A stretch of 64,000 bases of DNA from Phycisphaerae bacterium (lineage in GTDB: Bacteria > Planctomycetota > Phycisphaerae > UBA1845 > Fen-1342): positions 1 to 64,000 of the forward strand of contig JAUIEC010000010.1 of NCBI GenBank assembly GCA_030428945.1, read 5' to 3'. The translations under genes were made by a program, and so were the position numbers. Positions 57,590 to 64,000 of the stretch are shown here, piece by piece (the stretch's first letter is position 1; every line of letters begins with the position of its first letter). Under the pieces are notes generated by a model, which worked only from the letters and a program-made list of their open reading frames with translations, was not told the DNA's origin and ran no database searches.

Positions 57590-57727
57590 GTAGGGTGCGT
57601 CATCGACGCCGTCGCGGCACTTCCGTCGACCCGCGACGCTGCGAGCGTCGATGCCGCACCGCCTGGCAGTCCAGGCGTCGACGGGATCAAATCGCGCGGA
57701 GAAGGCACCGCTCAAGAACCGCACCGC
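57590..57727 (+). repeat. composite palindrome + module B, copy 4
   Basis: 71-bp palindrome (GTAG 57590-57593; arms 57594-57609 and 57645-57660), then GCCTGGCA and inverted module B (57695-57727). The loop resembles the partial copy at 23113. Confidence 0.75.
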
Positions 57728-57785
57728 CAGGATTCGCGAGGCGTGGTGGCCCGGTCTTCGAAGCGGGCAAGGGGGGCGCTGCCGG

Positions 57786-58580
57786 CTACTTCGCCGAAGA
57801 TCCGGCGACGTTGACATCTTCGGAGCGGGCCAGGCGTTTCAGGGTCCGCCGGCGGAGCATCGTCAGGGGGCGGGCGACGAAGCGATGCAGGCGAATCCAG
57901 AATCCGAGCCTCTCGCCGGCCTGCTTTTCCTGGTCGGTCAGCAGATCAGGCCGCAGGCGGCGCTTGTGCTTCAGGAAGTGGTAATCGTCGGCCGCCTGGA
58001 AGCGGCGGAGCAGCCACTGTGCCGGGGCGTTTCGTGACAGCCCCGATCGGGGCAGGTCGAGCGAGATCTGGAAGTCGATCAGGTACGGCCGGCGGTCGTC
58101 GCCGACCAGCACGTTCTGGCGCTTGTTCAGGTCGACGTAGGCCATCCCGCGCTGCTGCAGCGTGTCCAGCATCGCCCGCAGTTCATCGAAGAACGTGTCG
58201 GTGACCCGCTCGTCCCGCCCGAGGGGGTGCCCGGGTACGAAGTCGTGCAGGAATCCACGGTTGCGCCCGACGACGCCGAGCATCCGCGGCACGCCGGGCA
58301 GGTCGGCCAGGCGGTTGTACATGTGCACTTCGCGGGCGACCAGGAACTGCCCGATCCAGTCCAGCGGGATCGTCCAGGCCGAGGTCCGGCGGCCCATCTT
58401 CAGCACCGCCAGGCCCTCCGGGCCGCGGTAGATCCCGGTGGCCGCGAAGAAGTCGTGCTTGAACGTCTTGACATGCTGATAGACGACCTGGTCGCAGGTG
58501 ACGCGCTCGGGCATGCGTCCGCGCGGGAGCGCGTAGAGCCAGGCGTGTCGTGGTTTTCGTGGCGCGGCGCTGGCGGACAT
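57786..58580 (-). CDS. small protein-kinase-fold protein (RIO/lipopolysaccharide kinase-like)
   Basis: A 264-residue kinase-like protein. GLAVLKMGRR holds the ATP-site Lys; YVDLNKRQNVLV is the catalytic loop (D-x-x-x-x-N) and LIDFQISL the DFG-like metal site. The first region ALPRGRMPERVTCDQVVYQHVKTFKHDFFAATGIY and membrane-lipid-kinase style resemble InaA/WaaP-like enzymes common in planctomycetes. It probably phosphorylates a sugar or lipid A core; the substrate is not shown by sequence. Confidence 0.82.
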   Translation of the reverse strand: MSASAAPRKPRHAWLYALPRGRMPERVTCDQVVYQHVKTFKHDFFAATGIYRGPEGLAVLKMGRRTSAWTIPLDWIGQFLVAREVHMYNRLADLPGVPRMLGVVGRNRGFLHDFVPGHPLGRDERVTDTFFDELRAMLDTLQQRGMAYVDLNKRQNVLVGDDRRPYLIDFQISLDLPRSGLSRNAPAQWLLRRFQAADDYHFLKHKRRLRPDLLTDQEKQAGERLGFWIRLHRFVARPLTMLRRRTLKRLARSEDVNVAGSSAK

Positions 58581-58588
58581 GGCCGCGA

Positions 58589-58594
58589 ATTATA
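58589..58594 (-). promoter_or_regulatory. -10 box 8 nt before a start codon
   Basis: A perfect TATAAT on the minus strand lies 8 nt before the ATG at 58580, without a clear -35 or ribosome-binding site, implying a leaderless kinase mRNA. Confidence 0.4.
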
Positions 58595-58732
58595 GCAGAA
58601 GGCAGGCGTTCTCGTCGCGGTTTTGACGTTCCCCCGGCGCGCATCCTCGGGTACATTTCGGAAGGGCGCCCGGCGCGGAACTTCGGCGGCCCCTGCAATC
58701 GAATCGGAAATCAGACCGCGAAGAGGTATGCG

Positions 58733-60289
58733 ATGAACAGGTCGATGTTGGCGTTGCTGGTGGTTGTTGCGTGCGGACTGAGCCAGGGTTGTGTGCTGCA
58801 CAACAACCGCATCGTAGGCAGCAGCATGAGCCAGGCCAGCGACTGGTACGGCGAACTCGGCGTGACCGGTCACCTGAACCGGGTTGAGGTCAAGTCGCCT
58901 TCGGACCTGACCAAGCTTTCGATCCTGGGTGACGGCAACGTCATCTACGTGCAGCCACGGGTCACGCTCGGCAAGGTTGAAGTGTGGGGCGCCAACAACA
59001 AGATCTACGTCCCCGCGCGCCTGATCATTCGCAGCAACCTGGTCGGACACGGCAGCGAGATCATCCGCCTCGCGCCGGGCCAGTACGTGAATCTGAAGGG
59101 CGTCAAGCCGCGGATCGAGGGTACCGCGGCACCGCAGCAGGCCGCCCGGTGGGACCGCTACGGACGGACTTCCTCGTCAGCCCTGCCGGAGCGCTACGTC
59201 TACACCGTGCCGCGCGACGGCGCGGGTGGCAGCTACGCGCTGACCCCGGCCTATACCGACGAAACCGGAACCGGCGTCTACGAAGCCGATGCCGGCTCGC
59301 CGGCGACACCCGACGCCTACCGCTACTCGTCTTCCGACACGCAGCGTTACGACGGCTACACGCTGCAGCCGACCTACGAGAGCAACATCGGCAGCGGCGA
59401 CTACACCGGGCAGCCGCAGATCGACTACGCCAACCGGATGAGCGAAACGACCGAGGCACCGGCCGTCGCCAGTGACGCCTCCTCGCCGCAGCCCGCCACG
59501 ACTTACACGACCACGCCGACCGCCAGCGGTTCGTACCGGTACGACGCGACGCCCCGACTCGAAACGACCGGGACCGTCGCGGCCGCGCCGCCCGACCCGG
59601 CCTCGTCCTCGGCTGGCAGCACCTACACGACCTATGACGCGGCCAGCTACACCACCACCGCGCAGCCGGCGACGACGACCACGATCAACCAGCCGGTCGT
59701 CACCACGACCATCAACCAGCCGGTCTCGACCGGCAGCGTGACCTACGAACCGGTGCCGGCCGCGCCGTCGCGGTACGGCGACGTGCAGGGCGGCGGCGGG
59801 ATGGTCAACCCGGATCCGCCCGGGACCTACAGCGGGGACTACTCGAACCTCGGCACGACCGGTGCGACGATGCGCCCGATCGAACCGCTGCAGGGCGGGG
59901 CCAGCATGACGATCGAACGTCCGGCCACGACGGGCGGCAGTTTCCAGACCGGCGAGATCCGCTACGAGACGCAGAGCGGCGCGTACGCGCCGGCCGGCAG
60001 CTATCAGCCCGCGGACGGTTATCAGCCGACGGGCGTTTACGGCGGCACGACGACCACGATCAACACGACGGGCGGAACGCCGACGGTCAACGCGCCGGCG
60101 ACGACCTCGACGGGCCTGATCGCGCCGCAGGATTACCGCGGAACGCCGGGTTCGGGAATCGGCACGTATGTCACGCCCGACGGCTACCAGATCCGCACGC
60201 AGAGCGGCGTGGTGACCAGCACCGGCACGAGCGCCCCGCAGGCCGCGCAGCCGAGCGGCAAGCCGGTGGTGGTCGAGGATTATCCGTAG
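58733..60289 (+). CDS. low-complexity lipoprotein, Thr/Tyr/Gly/Pro-rich
   Basis: A 518-residue protein with a lipoprotein signal (LSQGC, Cys 20; ATG at 58733 with AAGAGG). Residues 25-120 are ordered (a predicted beta-helix-like stretch: LTKLSILGDGNVIYVQPRVTLGKVEVWGANNKIYV, VGHGSEIIRLAPGQYV). From about residue 125 the sequence is low complexity, with runs such as TTTINQPV and TYTTYDA and many Tyr-Gly/Ser-Gly units. It looks like a surface or appendage component. No assigned function. Confidence 0.78.
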   Translation: MNRSMLALLVVVACGLSQGCVLHNNRIVGSSMSQASDWYGELGVTGHLNRVEVKSPSDLTKLSILGDGNVIYVQPRVTLGKVEVWGANNKIYVPARLIIRSNLVGHGSEIIRLAPGQYVNLKGVKPRIEGTAAPQQAARWDRYGRTSSSALPERYVYTVPRDGAGGSYALTPAYTDETGTGVYEADAGSPATPDAYRYSSSDTQRYDGYTLQPTYESNIGSGDYTGQPQIDYANRMSETTEAPAVASDASSPQPATTYTTTPTASGSYRYDATPRLETTGTVAAAPPDPASSSAGSTYTTYDAASYTTTAQPATTTTINQPVVTTTINQPVSTGSVTYEPVPAAPSRYGDVQGGGGMVNPDPPGTYSGDYSNLGTTGATMRPIEPLQGGASMTIERPATTGGSFQTGEIRYETQSGAYAPAGSYQPADGYQPTGVYGGTTTTINTTGGTPTVNAPATTSTGLIAPQDYRGTPGSGIGTYVTPDGYQIRTQSGVVTSTGTSAPQAAQPSGKPVVVEDYP

Positions 60290-60300
60290 GCGCTATCGCT

Positions 60301-60332
60301 TCAGGGAACAGGGAACCGGGAACAGGGAACAG
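60301..60332 (+). repeat. GGGAACA heptamer tract
   Basis: About four copies 12 nt after the stop codon, matching the tract at 27799. A TTCACTC-type tract (60445-60480) follows before the next gene. Confidence 0.7.
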
Positions 60333-60492
60333 CGGGCCCGGCTAAGTCGGGCGTGGGCTTGCGCGGGGTCGCTCTCCGAGCGGTCGACCGTAGTTTCAGG
60401 AAGCCCAAGGGGTGTCAGGATGGCAGAACCGCCAGCGGCACTTCCTCTTTCACTCCTTCACGTTTCACTCTTTCACTCCTGTGAGGATGATG

Positions 60493-61488
60493 ATGTCCGG
60501 TGAGTGGTACTGCGTTTCCGGGGGGAATTCGGAAGGGCCGTTCACGCTTGAGGCGCTGCGTGCGCGGATTGCGGAACTCGACGGCGACGACACACTGATC
60601 TTCGGGCCCGGACTCAGTTCGTGGATCGCCGCCCGGCACGTGCCGGCTGTCACGCAGGAGACGACCGTCACGTCGATGCCGCCTCCCCCGAGCGGACGCC
60701 GGGCCGACGAGATCGACTACCAGTTGCACGGCGACGACATGCAGTTCGTCGAGGTCGAACTGGACCCGGACGAGATGGCCGTGGCCGAAGCCGGCGCGAT
60801 GATGTACATGACCTCCGGCATCGAGATGAACACGCACTTCGGCGATCCGAGCGCCGGCGAGCAGGGGCTGCTCGGCAAGGTCTTCTCGGCCGGCAAACGG
60901 ATGCTGACCGGCGAGAGCCTGTTCATGACGACCTTCACCGGGAAGGGACCGGGCAAGCAGCGGGTCGCGTTCGCGGCGCCGTACCCCGGCAAGATCATCC
61001 CGATGGACCTGGCGCAACTCGGCGGCGAACTGCTCTGCCAGAAGGACTCGTTCCTCTGCACGGCCCGCGGTGTCGAGGTCGGGATCGCCTTCACCAAGCG
61101 GTTCGGGGCCGGCCTGTTCGGCGGCGAAGGCTTCATCCTCCAGCGCCTCAGCGGGGACGGCGTGTCGTTCGTCCACGCCGGCGGGACGTTGAAACAACTC
61201 GACCTCGCGGCCGGCGAGGAGTTGAAAGTCGATACCGGGTGCATCGTCGCGATGCAGCCGTCGGTCGAATACGACATCAAGTTCGTCGGCGGCTTCAAGA
61301 ACACGCTCTTCGGCGGCGAGGGCCTGTTCTTCGCGCGGCTGACCGGCCCGGGCAAGGTCTGGCTCCAGTCGCTGCCGTTCTCGCGCCTCGCCAACCGGAT
61401 GATCTCGGCCAGTGTCGGCGGCCGGAAGAAGGGCGAGGGCAGCGTCCTCGGCGGTCTCGGCGGCCTGCTCGACGGGGACAATGACTGA
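60493..61488 (+). CDS. GYF_2 plus AIM24-family protein
   Basis: A 331-residue soluble protein. Residues 1-55 (SGEWYCVSGGNSEGPFTLEALRARI...SWIAARHV) are a GYF_2 domain common in planctomycetes; residues 80-331 are the AIM24/TIGR00266 beta-barrel fold (MAVAEAGAMMYMTSGIEMNTHFG, GEGFILQRLSGDGVSFVHAGGTL, ISASVGG). The role of AIM24 proteins is unproven. The third ATG of three (60493) has GAGG at proper spacing and is used. Confidence 0.85.
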   Translation: MSGEWYCVSGGNSEGPFTLEALRARIAELDGDDTLIFGPGLSSWIAARHVPAVTQETTVTSMPPPPSGRRADEIDYQLHGDDMQFVEVELDPDEMAVAEAGAMMYMTSGIEMNTHFGDPSAGEQGLLGKVFSAGKRMLTGESLFMTTFTGKGPGKQRVAFAAPYPGKIIPMDLAQLGGELLCQKDSFLCTARGVEVGIAFTKRFGAGLFGGEGFILQRLSGDGVSFVHAGGTLKQLDLAAGEELKVDTGCIVAMQPSVEYDIKFVGGFKNTLFGGEGLFFARLTGPGKVWLQSLPFSRLANRMISASVGGRKKGEGSVLGGLGGLLDGDND

Positions 61489-61624
61489 GCGCGGCGCTGT
61501 GATCCGGTGAGCGGGCAAAGGAGTGAGAGCGGGGGCTCTGCCCTGCGGTTGTCGATCCGCGCCCGAAGCGCGGTGCATGCCACGCGTGCGTGGTAAGGGC
61601 GACCGTCCGGCACCCTGGCACGAT

Positions 61625-62068
61625 TCACCCTTTCCTCTGAAGAAACTCCCGCATGGCCTGCAGCGTGGCTTCGCTGACGTGGTGCTCGATGCCTTCGGCG
61701 TCGGTCTCGGCGTCGGTCGGGTTGACGCCCAGTTTCTGCAGGAAGTCGACGATCAATGCGTGCCGGGCGGCCGCTTCCTCGGCCATCGCCTGGCCGGCGC
61801 TGGTCAGGAAGATCGAGCGGTAGGGTTCGGTGCTGACCAGTCCTTCCTTCTGCAGGCGGGCGACGGTCTTGGTGACGGTCACGTGCGAGACGCCCAGGCG
61901 GCGGGCGATGTCGACCGTCCGGGCCTTGCCGCGGGTGCGGATCAGTTGCGCGATCAGTTCGACGTAGTCCTCGGCGATCTCGGCCGAGTGGTCGTGCCGT
62001 ATGCGGCGGTGGCGGGCGGCCTGCTGGTTGATTGAATCGCGTTGCGGGGCGGGTTCGTCGGGGCACAT
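61625..62068 (-). CDS. DtxR/MntR-family metal-dependent regulator
   Basis: A 147-residue regulator. HTH: DYVELIAQLIRTRGKARTVDIARRLGVSHVTVTKTVARLQKEGLV; dimerisation and metal region with AAARHALIVDFLQKLGV and DAEGIEHHVSEATL, the E-x-x-H-H pattern of MntR. It lacks an SH3-like third domain, as MntR does. It should sense Mn2+ (or Fe2+) and repress transporters; no such transporter is in the window. Its ATG lies 2 nt after the stop of the preceding gene. Confidence 0.88.
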   Translation of the reverse strand: MCPDEPAPQRDSINQQAARHRRIRHDHSAEIAEDYVELIAQLIRTRGKARTVDIARRLGVSHVTVTKTVARLQKEGLVSTEPYRSIFLTSAGQAMAEEAAARHALIVDFLQKLGVNPTDAETDAEGIEHHVSEATLQAMREFLQRKG

Positions 62069-62070
62069 GG

Positions 62071-64000
62071 CTATTCCGCCAGCAGGACGGCAAGGCTGAG
62101 GACCGGGTTCTCCTGCCAGGAACTTCCCTCCCAGCCGATGTTCCAGAAGCGACCCAGGTCGCTCAGCACCAGTTGGTTCGCCTGGTTGATCAGCGTCGAG
62201 AGGTTCGGCGCGGTCGGCCGCCCGGGATCGAGCAGGCGCCCGACCATCCGGTTGCCGGCCGTCCGCTTGGCCTGGAAGCGGATCTTGAGGTCCTCTCCGC
62301 CCGGGCCGGCCTGGTTGAAGGTCACGGTGGCCTGGCGGGCACTGGCCGGTCCGAACGCGAAGCTCGGCGTGCACCAGATACCGGCCCGGTTGTAGTTCCA
62401 GTTGCGGGCCGAATCGAGTTCGCCGCGAACCAGGTCGTACAGGCGCGAGACCTGCTGGGGCGGCGTGCGCTGGCCGCCGAGATTGCTGACCGTGGCGCTG
62501 CCGAACTCGACCTGCTCCCAGCGGACCAGCCAGAGCGGACCGTCCGGCGCGACCGCCACGCCGTAGGCGCCCCGCGTTCCGGCCTCGATGCGGTTGCCGA
62601 TCGCCGGTCCCAGCAGCTTGGCCCCCAGTCCACCCGGACGGGCATAGTCGGCCCGCATGGCGCTGGCGGACGAATAGGCCCGCAGGGCCGAGGTCGGCAT
62701 GACCTCCCAGACCTGGACGTCGCGAATCTCGCTGATGCGGTCACGCTGGCCGGCCTTGATCTGCCAACTGAGCGCGTAGACCGACTGCTGTCCGACGAAG
62801 TACTCGACGAAGACATTCGGATACGGGTCGGTCGTGATGTCGTTGGCGACCGTCCGGCGGAAACGCTCGGTCGCATCCTGCAGCGTGATCTGGCGGGCGG
62901 TCAGCTTGCCGCCGACGCGCTCCTGCTTCGCGCGGGCCACTTCCAGCAGCACGCCGGCCAGCGCGTCCTGCGAAACGCTCCCCTGGCTCGCAAGCTGCGC
63001 GAGTTGCGCGTCCAGACCCGCCGGTGGCTGCGGCACCGGGGCGGCCGCCATCCGGGTCGGGCTGGCCCAGGCCAGCGCGGCCGGGTCCCACTTCCACGTG
63101 TAGCGGTCACCGTTCTCAACCTCGAGGGCGAGTTGATCACCGGAAGTTTCCGGCGCGCCGCTTCCGATCGCGACGTTCTGCTGCCGCAACTGGTCCAGGG
63201 CGCTGTCGCGGGCGGCCGCCTGCCAGGCGGGACTGGATCCGAGGCTGGTCATCGCCGTGTCGAGCGACTGGCGCATCGCGCTTGTGACCGGCGCCCAGGC
63301 GACACCTCGCGGTGTCCAGCGGGCCGCAGCCGGGATGCTGATCGCGTTGCCGTCAATCGTGGCGTCGACCTGGACGCTGGCCGTGTAGGCGCCGGCGGCC
63401 GGGGGCTGCACCGTGATGTTGTCGAGTTCCGCCCGCGGCCAGACGCCGCCGCCGGTTCGCAGGTTCTGTGCGAGGGCATCGCGAAGCTGCGGCCACGACG
63501 CGGCGAGCTGATCGCCGGCCTGGCTGATCTCGGCGGCGATCTGCCCGGACAGCGCGGCGCGGGCGGCCGCGACGTCCAGGGTGTAGGTCAGCTCAGCCGG
63601 CACCCAGTCGGCCGTCAGGTTCAGCAGCACATCGTTGCCGGCCAGCAGGTCGAGCGTGACCTGTTCGTCGATCGGCTGGCTCTCGGGCCGAACCAGGCGC
63701 AGCCCCTCGGGCAGTTCAAGCTGCTGCTGCCATTGCGGGACGAGTGGCTGCCAGGCGCTGCCGCGGACCTGCTGGAGGTAGTCCTCCCAGCGCTGCCGAC
63801 TCGGATTGTCGGGCTGCAGGGTGCCGTTCTCGACGAAGCCGTTGACCAGGAAGCGGGCGTCCGGGTCCGGCGCGCCGGCCAGCGAGGTCGGAACGGCCAG
63901 GGCGACCCCGGCGGCGACCTGTTCGACTTCGGCCGCTGCCCAGTCCGGCCGCAGGCGGTCGTCATAGTCGGGATCGAGCTGCAGCCAGCGGGCCCCGTCG
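62071..64000 (-). CDS. large hypothetical protein, 5' end outside window
   Basis: At least 642 residues; the frame is open to the end of the window (it begins DGARWLQLDPDYDDRLRP) and stops at 62071. Composition is Ala/Gln/Trp-rich with segments LQPDNPSRQRWEDYLQQV, LEVENGDRYTWKWDPAAL and VRWEQVEFGSATVS. No membrane segment is seen in this part. I do not recognise the family. It is cotranscribed with the MntR-like gene (2-nt gap). Confidence 0.75.
   Translation of the reverse strand, partial: DGARWLQLDPDYDDRLRPDWAAAEVEQVAAGVALAVPTSLAGAPDPDARFLVNGFVENGTLQPDNPSRQRWEDYLQQVRGSAWQPLVPQWQQQLELPEGLRLVRPESQPIDEQVTLDLLAGNDVLLNLTADWVPAELTYTLDVAAARAALSGQIAAEISQAGDQLAASWPQLRDALAQNLRTGGGVWPRAELDNITVQPPAAGAYTASVQVDATIDGNAISIPAAARWTPRGVAWAPVTSAMRQSLDTAMTSLGSSPAWQAAARDSALDQLRQQNVAIGSGAPETSGDQLALEVENGDRYTWKWDPAALAWASPTRMAAAPVPQPPAGLDAQLAQLASQGSVSQDALAGVLLEVARAKQERVGGKLTARQITLQDATERFRRTVANDITTDPYPNVFVEYFVGQQSVYALSWQIKAGQRDRISEIRDVQVWEVMPTSALRAYSSASAMRADYARPGGLGAKLLGPAIGNRIEAGTRGAYGVAVAPDGPLWLVRWEQVEFGSATVSNLGGQRTPPQQVSRLYDLVRGELDSARNWNYNRAGIWCTPSFAFGPASARQATVTFNQAGPGGEDLKIRFQAKRTAGNRMVGRLLDPGRPTAPNLSTLINQANQLVLSDLGRFWNIGWEGSSWQENPVLSLAVLLAE

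Noticed and set aside
61580-61593. CCACGC-GT-GCGTGG palindrome between two convergent genes
   Set aside because: Six-pair stem with a 2-nt loop cannot form a stable hairpin; no T-tract. It may be chance in GC-rich DNA.

Overview
This window is high-GC DNA from a planctomycete, most likely of the Phycisphaerae type. The partial 16S rRNA gene on the minus strand (1-1196) carries the planctomycete version of the bacterial 338 site (GCAGCCACCCGTAGGTGT at 820-837). Several proteins carry features I associate with this class: a dockerin-like Asp/Gly tail on a secreted amylase, CxxCGYDLRG...CPECG zinc ribbons, and GYF_2/AIM24 proteins. Codons are strongly GC3-biased, and GTG or TTG starts are frequent.

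Layout. 1-1500: 16S rRNA with leader hairpins, a boxA-like site and a candidate promoter. 1683-3662: a lipoprotein with a C-terminal beta-propeller domain. 3663-4550: a repeat-rich gap. 4551-10906 (minus): a membrane-fusion protein, an RND pump and an M1 metallopeptidase. 11040-15023 (plus): an unusual trio in which a metal-efflux-type permease fused to an SPFH domain is followed by HflC-like and HflK-like proteins. 15065-28848: housekeeping and accessory genes, including an RlmI-like methyltransferase, tyrosyl-tRNA synthetase, a PQQ sugar dehydrogenase with its cytochrome c, a phosphatase-fold protein, an AlkA-like glycosylase, a gluzincin, a PIN-TRAM protein, and an XRE regulator next to a frameshifted nucleotidyltransferase-like gene.

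29272-39637 is a division and cell wall cluster: mraZ, rsmH, a LysM protein, an FtsL-like protein, ftsI, murE, murF, mraY, ftsW. MurE has the DNPR motif typical of meso-diaminopimelate enzymes, so this planctomycete should build ordinary peptidoglycan. A coupled pair of unrecognised genes follows (39713-42990), one of them coiled-coil. The rest (42990-64000) holds a secreted propeller-like protein, a DUF1579 protein, GT-C type membrane proteins, an ArsR regulator, gamma-glutamyltransferase, two divergent GH13 enzymes (one cytosolic, one secreted), a STAS protein, an HNH nuclease, a small kinase, a low-complexity lipoprotein, an AIM24 protein, an MntR-like regulator and a large partial gene.

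The intergenic spaces are the other notable part. They hold at least four repeat classes: a 71-bp REP-like palindrome with a GTAG foot that usually pairs with a second hairpin module; a 10-bp-stem palindrome; a 125-bp element; and 7-8 bp tandem tracts. There is also a candidate orphan small RNA with its own promoter and terminator (57251-57420). Several genes have a -10 box only 5-10 bases before the start codon and no ribosome-binding site, suggesting leaderless mRNAs.
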